Assembly: GCA_019359045.1 (NCBI GenBank)
Contig: JAHHIA010000011.1
Span: 209,081 to 273,080 of the forward strand
Direction: 5' to 3'
DNA: 64,000 bases
Source of the DNA: Scytolyngbya sp. HA4215-MV1
Lineage (GTDB): Bacteria; Cyanobacteriota; Cyanobacteriia; Leptolyngbyales; Leptolyngbyaceae
This document shows, in pieces, positions 1-8,716 of this stretch. Under the pieces are notes generated by a model, which was given only the letters and a program-made list of their open reading frames with translations, ran no database searches and was not told where the DNA came from. How positions within the stretch are numbered: the stretch's first letter is position 1; every line of letters starts with the position of its first letter. The position numbers and the translations under genes are program-made.

Positions 1-1252
1 CGGGAACAGCAACAGGTATGATCGCCCCCATCCCTATCAAGCTAACGTAGCCGATACCAGCCCAAGCCGCAGCGATCGCCAACGCCCACAAGGCTCTTTT
101 GACAGGACGCTGCGAAATTCGACTCACAAACCCTGATGCCAAACTGACCCCAACCAAGATTAAGAGCCCCTGGTACAACGGCGAGGGAATGGCATCGGTG
201 ATCGCGCGATTTTCCATCAATGTGGCGATCGCATGGGCATGAACCTCTACCCCTGGCATCAAAGTGGGATAACGCCAGTTTCCCGAAAAAGGCGTGCGAT
301 GCAAATCTTGCAGAATGGTTGCTGTCGGTCCAATGATGACAATTTTGTCTTTGAAAAATTTTCCCTTTTGGAGTGACGTTTGCCATTCGTGTGGCTCTAA
401 GACATAGAAAAACGGAATCGAGGGAAAAGTATTGCGGGGTCCGTAGAAGAAAATTTCATTGCCTTTAGGAACTGGGTAGGGGATAGCAGCCGCTTGCAAG
501 ATTGCTTCGTCAAAGGAGGGTAAAGCTTTGCCTAACCCCAAAGGTTGAATGATTTGTTTTTGGTATTCACTGGCAAAGTGATGAATCCTACCATCCACAT
601 CGGGCAAATAGTTGATAAAACCAGTGGACAGCAGAGGATTGGCTGCATGGTTGCCATTGGGAAACAAGGAAGCATCGGGCAGTACTCTTTGCGTCAGGGG
701 ACCTTGCGGAGTTTCCGAATCAGCATACATGGCAGCCAGGGTGACTCGTCCCGGATAGCGCTGGAGAGTTTGCTTTAGGGCGACATCATCGGCTGCACCA
801 TAGATACTGGGATCGGCAAAAATTAGGTCGATCGCAACCGCTTTGGCTCCTGCTGCCATCAATCGGTCAATTGCTTTGGCATAGGCAATCCGCCGCCAAG
901 GCCAAGACTCTAGCGGTTTTAAGTGAGCTAGCTTTTGTGGATCAGCTTGATAGCTTTGTCCTTGGGCCAGGGATTCTTCATCGATCGCCAAAATCACAAT
1001 ATTGTCCGGCGGTTTTACCGAACCCCGCATTTCGAAAAAGGTCGCCTGAGCTTGTCGCTCCAAATTGCTAACCAGGCGCAAGTCGAGGGCGGTAATCGTT
1101 GCACCCGTCAGGGTGCCCAACGCAATCAACCAATAGCCTAACCACTTGAGGTTAAGCCATTTCCAACGATCGGTCAGTGCTTGAATGGTGAACTTTTTTT
1201 TGGACACGTTAGTGGGGCGATCGTGACCTGATGATGTGCGATTCGCTGCCAT
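1..1252 (-). CDS. CHASE2 domain sensor protein (3' end beyond the window)
   Basis: The reading frame opens with ATG at 1250-1252 on the minus strand (MAANRTSSGHD...) and is still open at base 1, so about 417 residues are visible and the C-terminal output domain is missing. A first membrane segment lies near residues 38-56 (WLIALGTLTGATITALDL). It is followed by a CHASE2-type extracytoplasmic domain with the hallmark strings PPDNIVILAIDE, SWPWRR, AVAIDLIF and KIVIIGPTA. Hydrophobic stretches typical of the CHASE2 C-terminal membrane helices appear close to the window edge. CHASE2 domains sense periplasmic signals and in cyanobacteria usually feed an adenylate/guanylate cyclase or histidine kinase; which one cannot be seen here. 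The gene lies just downstream of a FecR-domain gene on the same strand (148 bp gap), a pairing that suggests a joint envelope-sensing role. The family call is firm and the output is unknown. Confidence 0.85.
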   Translation of the reverse strand, partial: MAANRTSSGHDRPTNVSKKKFTIQALTDRWKWLNLKWLGYWLIALGTLTGATITALDLRLVSNLERQAQATFFEMRGSVKPPDNIVILAIDEESLAQGQSYQADPQKLAHLKPLESWPWRRIAYAKAIDRLMAAGAKAVAIDLIFADPSIYGAADDVALKQTLQRYPGRVTLAAMYADSETPQGPLTQRVLPDASLFPNGNHAANPLLSTGFINYLPDVDGRIHHFASEYQKQIIQPLGLGKALPSFDEAILQAAAIPYPVPKGNEIFFYGPRNTFPSIPFFYVLEPHEWQTSLQKGKFFKDKIVIIGPTATILQDLHRTPFSGNWRYPTLMPGVEVHAHAIATLMENRAITDAIPSPLYQGLLILVGVSLASGFVSRISQRPVKRALWALAIAAAWAGIGYVSLIGMGAIIPVAVP

Positions 1253-1400
1253 ACTCCAATTACCTGCTCACAGAAATGATGCGATCGTTCCTGGATTTAA
1301 AACGACAAGCTGAAGACAATTAGCCCGAAGACATCATGTCTAAACACTTTCCAAGAACCCAATGCACCCAACGATTTCCTGGTCACCTTAGCCTATCGCG

Positions 1401-2354
1401 CTAGAACGGTAATCGTGGCAAAGAGACGGGGATCGGGAGACTGGGCACCCCTGGTAAGTGAATGGGAAAAGGCACCCCTGGATATAACTGCTCGAAACTC
1501 TGACGGACTTTATCAATCCCTGGCAACTGTTCGGTAAAGCTTTTGAACAGAGCCCCACTGAGCAGATTAACAAAATCTTCCTGAGACAATTTTTCAGGCT
1601 TACCAAACACGCCTTTGGGGTCAACCATCACCTTTTCACCGGCACCCAAGACCACTTCAGTGGATTGATCTGGCTGAGCAGGTTTAGGGAGAGGGGGTGG
1701 GTCAGAGGATGGCAGCGGGGGAGCAGGGAGTGGGATCTGGGCTTGCCGCTGTGGGTTTGGATGGGGGTTGGATTGCAACCATAGCCCTCGTTGCTTCAAG
1801 AAACGTGGCAATCCTTTTTCCGCAGGAACCACTTCTGGCAGATCATCAATGTCAGAGACGGAAGTTTGCGATCGATTGACCACCACTTTCCCTTCCAATA
1901 CCTGAACCTGGGTATCGCCCGCTTCATTCACGGTTAGAAGATAGGTCGTGCCGCGCACCCCTGCCACAACCGAAGGAGTACAGCCGCTCACGGCACCGTT
2001 CACCAACAACGTACCGCGTTGCAACCGGGCACATTGCCCAACCGTGAGCACCGAGTTGTATGACAGACGGGCAACTGCACCTGTATTAAAGTTGAGTTGT
2101 ACCCGCGTCTTGCCTGTCCGAATTCGTTGTCCCTGGTTTGCCCGATCGTTGAGCCGTGCCTGTTTATTTTGGATGTACACCTGGTTACCATCCAAAATTT
2201 CTGAGAGGGTGGCTTGTTGAATACTGGCAGAATGGACGATCGTCGGGTTCCACAACCAATCCAGCATCAGTACAATGCAAAAGCCAACCAGCCCAAGCGC
2301 TAGCCAGTGCTGAAATCCTCCCCTGACGCGAAAGCGGGAGAAACCAGAAACCAT
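1401..2354 (-). CDS. FecR-domain envelope protein
   Basis: A 317-residue protein with one N-terminal membrane anchor or signal segment (about residues 16-36, WLALGLVGFCIVLMLDWLW). A FecR-type domain follows (about 45-165): YIQNKQARLNDRANQGQRI, a middle part with TGAVARLSYNS, and the typical GVRGTTYLLTV...VQVLEGKVVV. FecR domains are periplasmic modules known from iron-citrate signalling, but in cyanobacteria they are widespread in envelope proteins without an obvious sigma-factor partner. Residues about 195-235 are proline-rich, then an alpha-helical tail. The start ATG at 2352-2354 is preceded by TGGAGG seven bases upstream, a good ribosome site. It lies upstream of the CHASE2 gene on the same strand, so co-transcription is possible. 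The exact ligand is unknown. Confidence 0.8.
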   Translation of the reverse strand: MVSGFSRFRVRGGFQHWLALGLVGFCIVLMLDWLWNPTIVHSASIQQATLSEILDGNQVYIQNKQARLNDRANQGQRIRTGKTRVQLNFNTGAVARLSYNSVLTVGQCARLQRGTLLVNGAVSGCTPSVVAGVRGTTYLLTVNEAGDTQVQVLEGKVVVNRSQTSVSDIDDLPEVVPAEKGLPRFLKQRGLWLQSNPHPNPQRQAQIPLPAPPLPSSDPPPLPKPAQPDQSTEVVLGAGEKVMVDPKGVFGKPEKLSQEDFVNLLSGALFKSFTEQLPGIDKVRQSFEQLYPGVPFPIHLPGVPSLPIPVSLPRLPF

Positions 2355-2659
2355 ATCGAAACCTCCAGGAACTTAAAAAAGAACTGAGTGCACCCCATTG
2401 TCGTTTCTACATCTCAACCTTAGAGGGGACAGGATGATTGAAGATGGAGAAGCACAAAAGCGATGATTGCGGCAAAACGCAGGAATCTGTGCCGTTGTTT
2501 TTTCGCGATCGGTATGATTTTTAACTCGCCCCTATTGAGAAATTTTGCGTTGGAATGATGACTGAGAAATAGGTAGCGTCCCGTGATGCCTACATCTCTC
2601 AGGACAGAATTTGCGGATAGGAGAGTTCCCAAATCTTAGATTTTCCTCAGCAGCATCCT
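2355..2659. other. Intergenic, no supported gene
   Basis: This 305-bp gap separates the beta-barrel gene upstream from the FecR gene downstream, both on the minus strand. A 70-codon minus-strand frame (2420-2632) exists but has no recognisable domain or convincing ribosome site. The gap presumably holds the FecR promoter. No repeat or clear hairpin was seen. Confidence 0.5.
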
Positions 2660-4042
2660 TCAGAACAGGGGCAAATTGACACTCAAATTGATGCCAAAGG
2701 CAGCCCCATCAAAATCGAGCGTTGAGACGGTGGAATTGCCAAAACTAAATCCCGCAAAAGCACTGATATTAGTCGTCTTAGAAAGGTAATAAGTGAGACG
2801 TGTGCTGAGTTGATGATACTGATCTGTACGGTCTTGCCGAAGGAAACTCGTCAAGCCAAACTCGTAATCTAACCCAATCTCTAATTGGGGTTGAATGTTG
2901 TAGCTCAAAGAGGCATAGAGAAAATTAATTAACCGGGTGCGATCGCTCGGCTCGGCAAAACTCACTTGCAATTGATAGAACGTCGTCAACGTTAGATTTT
3001 TAGCCAAGGGATCTTGTCTACTCAGTTCCAATCGCAGGGCATTTTCCCGAAAAAAGCGATCGCCGCTGTAAGGAGGCAGCAAGCCAGTATCAGCGGCAAA
3101 AAGTTGTTGGTTGGTCCAGCCAATTTCGCCAAACATGCGATCGCTGAGTTGTTGCAAAACCCCAGCTCGAATTCTCAGCTCGTCATAGTTAGCAGAAGTT
3201 TGCTCCACATAACGGACCAGATTGCTATCAATGCCTGTAATCAGATAGGTTCGGGGTCCAATCTGGGGATTGACCGCCAGCGTTAGCCCTGTACGGATCA
3301 GGGCATCATCCACCGGATCAGTGCCCGAAAAAACATTGCTACTCCGAAAATAATTCACCCGACCCAAAAGGAATACCGACTTTAGCCGAGGCTGTTGAGT
3401 TGGGGCGGGTGCAATTTCTTGCTCCTTCAAAATAAAATCACCCAAATCATCTTTGAGGACCGGATCGGCGACTGGTGCCTCTGATGGAGCAGGTTCTTCT
3501 AAGGTGGGCTGTTCTGGAAAAGTCGGCTGTCCTTCTAATCCAGGTTGTTCTGGAAAGACAAACGGTGTTTCCAATGCCGGTTGTTCTGGAAAATTCGGCT
3601 GTTCTTGAAAGATCGGCTGCTCCAGAAAAATAGGCTTTTCCAGGATAACGGGATGTGCTGGCCCGATCGGCTGTTCGGGCACGATCGGGCGCTCTGGAGG
3701 ATTGGGGAAATTGGGCGATCGTTCAGGTATTCCCTGTGATTGTTCGTTACTCAGCTCAGGATGGTCCGTTGCAACCGTTTGAGGATATCCAGCAACTTGA
3801 ATCGGTTGACGAGAGAGTTCTAGGAACGGTGGAGGGAGGGATGATTGTGCCCCCGCGCCAGTATGGGAAGCTTCTGCATTATTGGGATGGGCTCGATTTT
3901 TTAAGATCGCCGGCGATGTCGCCATGCTTAGTGGGGCAGCCCAGACAGGAGCAGCTAACGACAATCCACTCAAACACAACAGCACGCACCAATTTTTCGA
4001 TAGAATGCTGCCTTTCAAAAAATTAGCCAGAGTAAGAGACAT
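2660..4042 (-). CDS. Outer-membrane beta-barrel protein with Pro-Glu-Gln-Pro repeat linker
   Basis: A 460-residue protein. A signal peptide is clear: a basic N-terminus, a hydrophobic core around residues 18-34, and cleavage near AAPVWA-AP. Residues about 100-195 form a low-complexity linker of repeated FPEQP/ILEKP/FLEQP units. The C-terminal 250 residues have alternating polar/hydrophobic strands (for example YLITGIDSNLVRY, LRIRAGVLQQL, LTTFYQLQVSFA, QLEIGLDYEFGL) and end in NLSVNLPLF. The terminal phenylalanine after alternating hydrophobics is the usual beta-signal for BAM-dependent insertion into the outer membrane. It may be a porin-like or surface-anchoring protein; substrate specificity cannot be inferred. 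It faces divergently toward the FecR/NPN-repeat gene and lies upstream of another FecR gene, hinting at a common envelope function. Confidence 0.7.
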   Translation of the reverse strand: MSLTLANFLKGSILSKNWCVLLCLSGLSLAAPVWAAPLSMATSPAILKNRAHPNNAEASHTGAGAQSSLPPPFLELSRQPIQVAGYPQTVATDHPELSNEQSQGIPERSPNFPNPPERPIVPEQPIGPAHPVILEKPIFLEQPIFQEQPNFPEQPALETPFVFPEQPGLEGQPTFPEQPTLEEPAPSEAPVADPVLKDDLGDFILKEQEIAPAPTQQPRLKSVFLLGRVNYFRSSNVFSGTDPVDDALIRTGLTLAVNPQIGPRTYLITGIDSNLVRYVEQTSANYDELRIRAGVLQQLSDRMFGEIGWTNQQLFAADTGLLPPYSGDRFFRENALRLELSRQDPLAKNLTLTTFYQLQVSFAEPSDRTRLINFLYASLSYNIQPQLEIGLDYEFGLTSFLRQDRTDQYHQLSTRLTYYLSKTTNISAFAGFSFGNSTVSTLDFDGAAFGINLSVNLPLF

Positions 4043-4607
4043 TCAGGAACAAACTCAGAGACATCGGGAACCAATCCAAAGGCAAAGTATTCAAAACTAG
4101 ATGAATCCCCCTAAAGAAAGTTCCAACCAAAATTCATCTGCCCTATGCTGCCATTGGGTTATGTAGAGGAAGGAACTAGTAGATATAAAGCACATCTTCA
4201 AGCTAAGTCTTACCACATTAGAGTGGGATTTTAAGGTTCTAAAAAACTTACGTATGAGTGTAAATACAGAGACTAAATGGTCGTGTAAGTACAAAAAGGA
4301 ATCTTTTGGGTCGATCGCTTTTCATCTCTAGCAGATTTACTTACATTCAACCGTGAGACGACTTTACTCCGGAAAACATCGACAAAAAGGTGTAGAAATC
4401 AAAGATGTAATTATCAGATAAAGCTTTCCTATTCAAATTTTGACCTTGTTATGATGAATACAGAGATAATTTTGTCTTATTTAGTGTGCCTTTGCCGGGA
4501 ACTTAATATGTGTTTTTACTGAAGAAAAAGGGTTGGGGATTTCATGTCCAAGCTGAGAGTTCAGTGAAGACTTTACACTCAGATGAATTTACACCGGGAG
4601 AATGCTT
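4043..4607. promoter_or_regulatory. Divergent intergenic region between beta-barrel and FecR genes
   Basis: About 560 AT-rich bases between two divergently transcribed envelope genes must carry both promoters. A 65-codon minus frame (4097-4294) has no domain and no plausible ribosome site, so I read the stretch as non-coding. The only decisive motif is ACCGGGAG at 4593-4600. It sits one base from the first ATG (4602) but seven bases from the second ATG (4608), which favours the latter as start of the downstream gene. Confidence 0.45.
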
Positions 4608-6266
4608 ATGAGACGCAATTTTGCTTTCCTACTCACGATCGCATTTTGTAGTCTGGGAGTCGTTTTCTCGGCAGCGCCAGCCAAGGCTGAGACCCAACTC
4701 ACGCGCGCGGTGGTTCAGCTCATCCGAAACCAAGTGCGGTTGGTTCCTAGAAATCAGCAACCTCGCAGTGCCCGTGTTTCCGATCGCCTCACTCCCGGAG
4801 ATGCCCTGTCTACTGCTGCTGCTGCCCGGGCTGATCTGCGCTTCAATGATGGTTCTCTGGCACGCATTGGCGAACGCACGTTGTTTCGTTTCACGCCTTC
4901 GACTCGTTCATTTCGGCTCTCCAACGGCACCGTGTTGCTGCTGATTCCGCCAGGGCAAGGCAGCACACGGGTGCGGACACCCAACGCAGCAGCAGGCATT
5001 CGGGGGTCAGCGCTATTTGTTCGCTACATTCCCGAAACCGATACCACGCTGGTTGGTGCGTTGACCAATAGCCGGATTCAGGTCTCCAACCAAAGTGAGT
5101 CGCAGAACCAGGAATTGAAAGCGGGTCAGATGGCAGTCGTGGTGAAAAATCGGATCGAGCGCCTCTATGAGTTTGATCTGAAAACTTTTTATCTGACTAG
5201 CCCACTGGTGGAGGGATTGGACTTAACAGGAGAAAAGGCAACCGCAAACTCTGATCCCGCGATCGCGGCAGTCCAGCGAGAGACATCGGAAGCTGTGCGG
5301 TCTCAAACTCCGGTCGCGGGACAGGGTGTGTTAGTGAACCCCACATTTGTTCGATCGCCCAATGCAGACAACACCGCGATCGTTCCCCCTAGTAACCTTG
5401 TGCCTCCGTCTGGTCTTCCCACAACTGTTCCTGTAACCAGCATTACTCCAGTAACAACCACCCCGACAACTATTTCGCCAGGGCTTGACCCAGCCAATAC
5501 ATTAACCACACCGATCAATAACCCTTCAGTGATCAACTCGGTGACGGTTTCTCCAGCAGCGAATTCACCCAATAATCCGAATTCACCCAATAATCCGAAC
5601 CCTTCTGGAAGCGGGAATCACCCAGTTCACCCTGTTCATCCCAACACGCCTAATAATCGAAACAACGGGAATCAACCGAATAACCTGCCTCCCGGATTTA
5701 ACAACCCGAATAATCCCCATAATCCAAATAATTCCAACCCCTCTGGCAATCCTGGCAATCATTTGGGTGGAGGAAATCAACCAACGGGGGGCAATAATAA
5801 CGTCAATCGACCTAATAGCTTACCTCCTGGGTTTAACAATCCGAATAACCCGAACAATCCGAATAACCCGAATAACCCGAATAAGCCCAACAATCCCAAT
5901 AACCCGAATAAGCCCAACAATCCGAACAACCCGAATAACCCGAATAAGCCCAACAATCCGAACAACCCGAACAATCCGAACAATCCGAATAACCCGAACA
6001 ATCCGAATAACCCGAACAATCCGAACAATCCGAGTAACCCGAATAACCCGAGTAACCCGAATAATCCCAACAATCCGAATAACCCGAATAATCCCAACAA
6101 TCCGAATAACCCGAATAATCCCAACAACCCGAGTAACCCGAATAACCCGAGTAACCCGAATAACCCGAGTAACCCGAATAACCCGAGTAACCCGAATAAT
6201 CCCAACAATCCGAACAAACCCAATAATCCCAATGGACGCATCAATCCGGGTCGGGGCCTCAACTGA
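4608..6266 (+). CDS. Secreted FecR-domain protein with Asn-Pro-Asn repeat tail
   Basis: About 552 residues counted from the second ATG. The N-terminus is a signal peptide (MRRNFAFLLTIAFCSLG, cleavage near AAPAKA-ET). Residues about 40-180 are a FecR-type domain with GDALSTAAAARADLRFNDG, LARIGERTLFRF and GIRGSALFVRYI. Residues about 220-335 are Pro/Thr/Ser-rich. The last ~220 residues are an Asn/Pro/Gly-rich tail that becomes an almost pure NPN repeat with occasional K or S (NPNKP, NPSNP), ending in NGRINPGRGLN. Such a tail is probably disordered or polyproline-like and may span the wall or adhere to surfaces. The 9-bp DNA period makes the length likely to vary between strains. Alternative start: 4602. 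Function beyond a FecR-type envelope protein is unknown. Confidence 0.8.
   Translation: MRRNFAFLLTIAFCSLGVVFSAAPAKAETQLTRAVVQLIRNQVRLVPRNQQPRSARVSDRLTPGDALSTAAAARADLRFNDGSLARIGERTLFRFTPSTRSFRLSNGTVLLLIPPGQGSTRVRTPNAAAGIRGSALFVRYIPETDTTLVGALTNSRIQVSNQSESQNQELKAGQMAVVVKNRIERLYEFDLKTFYLTSPLVEGLDLTGEKATANSDPAIAAVQRETSEAVRSQTPVAGQGVLVNPTFVRSPNADNTAIVPPSNLVPPSGLPTTVPVTSITPVTTTPTTISPGLDPANTLTTPINNPSVINSVTVSPAANSPNNPNSPNNPNPSGSGNHPVHPVHPNTPNNRNNGNQPNNLPPGFNNPNNPHNPNNSNPSGNPGNHLGGGNQPTGGNNNVNRPNSLPPGFNNPNNPNNPNNPNNPNKPNNPNNPNKPNNPNNPNNPNKPNNPNNPNNPNNPNNPNNPNNPNNPNNPSNPNNPSNPNNPNNPNNPNNPNNPNNPNNPNNPSNPNNPSNPNNPSNPNNPSNPNNPNNPNKPNNPNGRINPGRGLN
5829..6238 (+). repeat. 9-bp coding minisatellite (Asn-Pro-Asn codons)
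   Basis: About 45 near-tandem copies of a 9-bp unit of the type CCGAATAAC/CCGAACAAT, all in frame with the FecR protein and encoding Pro-Asn-Asn triplets. Units differ mostly at synonymous positions, with sporadic AAG (Lys) and AGT (Ser) replacements that form higher-order blocks. The same DNA keeps several other frames open (Leu-Gly-Leu-Phe on the minus strand, Arg-Ile-Thr on the plus strand), which I treat as shadows. Confidence 0.9.
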
Positions 6267-6405
6267 TTTCACTCGATAACGCCCCAAACCTGTTGGCAGT
6301 CATCCCGCAGAAAAGATCGTTGATTCGCAAAAGGGGACTTTTCAAGCATCCCTCGAATGAAAATTTAGCCGCAACGTCTAAGATGAATTAGCTGGCTAAA
6401 AACGG

Positions 6406-7860
6406 GTGTCTGTTGTGGGATTTTTTTATCGTTGGCTTGTGATGGGGGTCTTGAGCCTCAGCCTGCTTTGGTTGACAGGCTGCCAACCGTCGCGATCGTA
6501 CGCAGCAGATGTGATTCACCTAACCCTCTGGCAAGGGGTAAATCCACCTCCCAATCGGGATGTGTTGCAGAAGCTGGTGGATCAATTCAATCGCGAACAT
6601 CCCCAAATTCAGGTGGAATCGCTCTATGTAGGACAGAGCGATCAACAGATGCCCAAGATTTTGGCAGCGGTGGTGGGAAATGCATCCCCTGATTTACTCT
6701 GGTATGCACCTGTCCTGACAGGGCAATTGTTGGAACTGGATGCCATTCGTCCCCTAGAAACTTGGCTGAATCAGTCGTCGGTACGATCGCAAATAGACCC
6801 AAGCCTCTTTTCTTCCATGGAATTGGAAGGGCATATCTGGTCAATTCCCTTTGGCACTAATAATGTCGGTATCTTCTATCGTCCCAGTCTTTTTCAGGCA
6901 GCGGGTATTACCCAACTCCCGCAAGATTGGCAGACGTTTCGACAAGTTGCTCATCGCTTGACCCGTGACACCAACGGTGATGGGCGAGTCGATCAACATG
7001 GTATGGTGTTGCCCCTGGGCAAAGGCGAGTGGACCGTTTTCACCTGGCTGCCTTTTATGTGGAGCGGTGGCGGGAATCTGGTTGAGCTAGCCAGTCCCAG
7101 CCAAAATGCTGCTGAAATCCAAAATCCAAAGAGGCAGGAGGCAGGAGGCAGGAGGCAGGAGGCAACGCTTCTGATTCCACCAGCGAAGCAGGAATTAGAA
7201 GCGTTGAAAGGAGTTCAAAAATCCAAAATCGAAAATCCAAAATCGAAAATCCAAAGTCCCCCCATCCAATTGCTGAATCCGGGCGCGATCGCCGCCCTGC
7301 AACTCTGGCGTGACTTGATGCAGGATGGTTCTGCTATTCTCTCGGCACCCGAACGAGGCTATGAACTGGATGGCTTTCTGGCAGGCAAGGTGGCAATGCA
7401 ACTGTCGGGACCCTGGACGCTGGGGCAACTCCAGGCGACCGGGGTCGATTTTGGCGTGTTACCGATTCCGGCAGACAAAGAACGCGCCACGGTGATTGGG
7501 GGCGAGAACTTGTTTGTGTTTAAGACCACGCCAGAGCGAGAACGGGCGGCCCTGGTTTTTGCCGAGTATGTATTGAGTGAGCGGTTCCAAACTGCCTGGG
7601 CGATCGGGACGGGGTATCTGCCCGTGAATCTGCAATCCCGTCAGAGTAAAGAATATCTCGCATTTAAGGCAAAGCAGCCCACAGTAGAAACGTTTTTGAA
7701 ACAGGCGGCGTATGGACGATCGCGTCCCATACTTGCAGGGTATAACCGGATTTCGGAAAATCTGGGACGGGCGATCGAGGCAGTGCTAATGGGGCGAGAC
7801 ACCCCTGAAGTAGCTCTCAAAGCTTCCCAACAACGCCTCGATCTCATTCTTAGACCGTAA
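6406..7860 (+). CDS. ABC transporter solute-binding lipoprotein (family 1, sugar type)
   Basis: A 484-residue extracytoplasmic binding protein. The N-terminus has a hydrophobic core and a lipobox LTGC (Cys near residue 26), so it is likely a lipoprotein. Family-1 signatures include ITLWQ-like VIHLTLWQGV, the DVLQKLVDQFNREHPQIQVE block, GNASPDLLWYAP, SIPFGTNNVGIFYRP, DGRVDQHGMVLPLG and the C-terminal AALVFAEYVLS. These bind oligosaccharides or glycerol-phosphate-type substrates. No permease or ATPase genes are adjacent. Residues about 233-286 are an in-frame insertion of 7-bp tandem repeats (RQEAGG... and SKIENPKSK...) in a loop. The start is GTG at 6406; ATG at 6442 would remove part of the signal and is less likely. 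Substrate unknown. Confidence 0.85.
   Translation: MSVVGFFYRWLVMGVLSLSLLWLTGCQPSRSYAADVIHLTLWQGVNPPPNRDVLQKLVDQFNREHPQIQVESLYVGQSDQQMPKILAAVVGNASPDLLWYAPVLTGQLLELDAIRPLETWLNQSSVRSQIDPSLFSSMELEGHIWSIPFGTNNVGIFYRPSLFQAAGITQLPQDWQTFRQVAHRLTRDTNGDGRVDQHGMVLPLGKGEWTVFTWLPFMWSGGGNLVELASPSQNAAEIQNPKRQEAGGRRQEATLLIPPAKQELEALKGVQKSKIENPKSKIQSPPIQLLNPGAIAALQLWRDLMQDGSAILSAPERGYELDGFLAGKVAMQLSGPWTLGQLQATGVDFGVLPIPADKERATVIGGENLFVFKTTPERERAALVFAEYVLSERFQTAWAIGTGYLPVNLQSRQSKEYLAFKAKQPTVETFLKQAAYGRSRPILAGYNRISENLGRAIEAVLMGRDTPEVALKASQQRLDLILRP
7104..7262 (+). repeat. Heptanucleotide (STRR-type) repeats inserted in the solute-binding gene
   Basis: Two different 7-bp tandem arrays lie inside the coding region: about four units of GGCAGGA near 7132-7165 and about five units alternating ATCCAAA/ATCGAAA near 7217-7252. 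A short AATCCAAAATCCAAA piece sits at the 5' edge. They keep the reading frame and add about 50 residues absent from typical family members. Short tandem heptamers of this kind are known as STRR elements in cyanobacteria. Confidence 0.8.
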
Positions 7861-7903
7861 CAACATGCCAAATCACAATCTTGATTAGTGCCTTAGAGGA
7901 TTG

Positions 7904-8716
7904 TTACAAGCTGACCTGATCGTGGGTTTCCTTTTCAGGGATATGTGCAACTGCTTGTAATCGCTCATAAGTTTTGACGGCGAATCCTGGAATCTTATCT
8001 GAGGAACCTTTTTTTGCCTTAACAGAACTTTCTAAATTCTGCCAAGTTAACCCCCGATCGGATTGTTTCCAATAGTGAATTGCAGCGATCGCAGCACTAA
8101 TTTGGTTGCTTTGAGTATTGATCTGCTTCAAAGCCATTTCGATCTCTTGATCTAATGCTGTTAGAAGATTAATTGGATGCTCTATCGTTCCGATGATGGG
8201 TCTTTTACGAAAAGCCCCGCCTTGCTGTTGGAGCGCATCAAGTTTTTCTAGAATCGTTTCCAGTGTACTGAGGTCTTGATGACTGCTGAGATGATCAATT
8301 CGATAGTTTAAAGTCTTTAATTTTTCATCTAGATCACTTCTGATTCCACTCAGGATGGAAGTGGTGTGATTTTTAATTGAATCAATCGCAAGCTGAAGTT
8401 TTTGATCGAGTTTTTGATCAATGAGAACAGCAATATCGGAGCTTATAGCAGCATCTATATTGTCCGCAGGAGGTAATGCTCCGTGAGAACCTTTTGCCAA
8501 CAATTCCATTTCTGTACTTGCTGCGATCGCTTGCTTGTCGGTCAAGTCAAAGACCCATGCCCATACCTTTTCAATCTCTAATTCTTGAGCAATTTGCAAC
8601 CAATCGGCACCATAAACTAACTCGTACTCAATATCATCATCGTCATAGGCATCGGTACGTCTGACAATCAGCGAGATCAAATTGCTTTGATGATTTAAGA
8701 GACTTTGTTCAATCAT
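7904..8716 (-). CDS. ParB-like partition protein, apparently lacking its N-terminus
   Basis: About 270 residues. Residues ~15-70 ([10 protein letters not shown]...[33 protein letters not shown]) match the pattern of the ParB N-terminal domain: IIVRP, then YELVYG.R/W...A..LG...I.A.V.DLTD..A. The strand and helix before it, including the usual NP-x-QPR stretch, are missing, because the gene begins only four or so residues before this region. The middle (about 100-175) is likely coiled coil; the C-terminus resembles a conserved cyanobacterial helical tail. The start (ATG 8714-8716, or TTG 8720-8722) lies within the last codons of the upstream ParA-like gene. ParB assignment is my inference from motif pattern. 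Whether the protein works without the missing part is doubtful. Confidence 0.5.
   Translation of the reverse strand: MIEQSLLNHQSNLISLIVRRTDAYDDDDIEYELVYGADWLQIAQELEIEKVWAWVFDLTDKQAIAASTEMELLAKGSHGALPPADNIDAAISSDIAVLIDQKLDQKLQLAIDSIKNHTTSILSGIRSDLDEKLKTLNYRIDHLSSHQDLSTLETILEKLDALQQQGGAFRKRPIIGTIEHPINLLTALDQEIEMALKQINTQSNQISAAIAAIHYWKQSDRGLTWQNLESSVKAKKGSSDKIPGFAVKTYERLQAVAHIPEKETHDQVSL

Noticed and set aside
2420..2632. 70-codon minus frame between FecR and beta-barrel genes
   Set aside because: No family resemblance and unsupported start; treated as intergenic.
4097..4294. 65-codon minus frame in the divergent region
   Set aside because: No ribosome site, domain or codon bias like neighbours; it probably reads promoter DNA.
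5777..6287. Long open frames with Leu-Gly-Phe or Arg-Ile-Thr repeats in the FecR tail region
   Set aside because: They are shadows of the 9-bp NPN coding repeat; the plus frame with signal peptide and FecR domain is the real gene.
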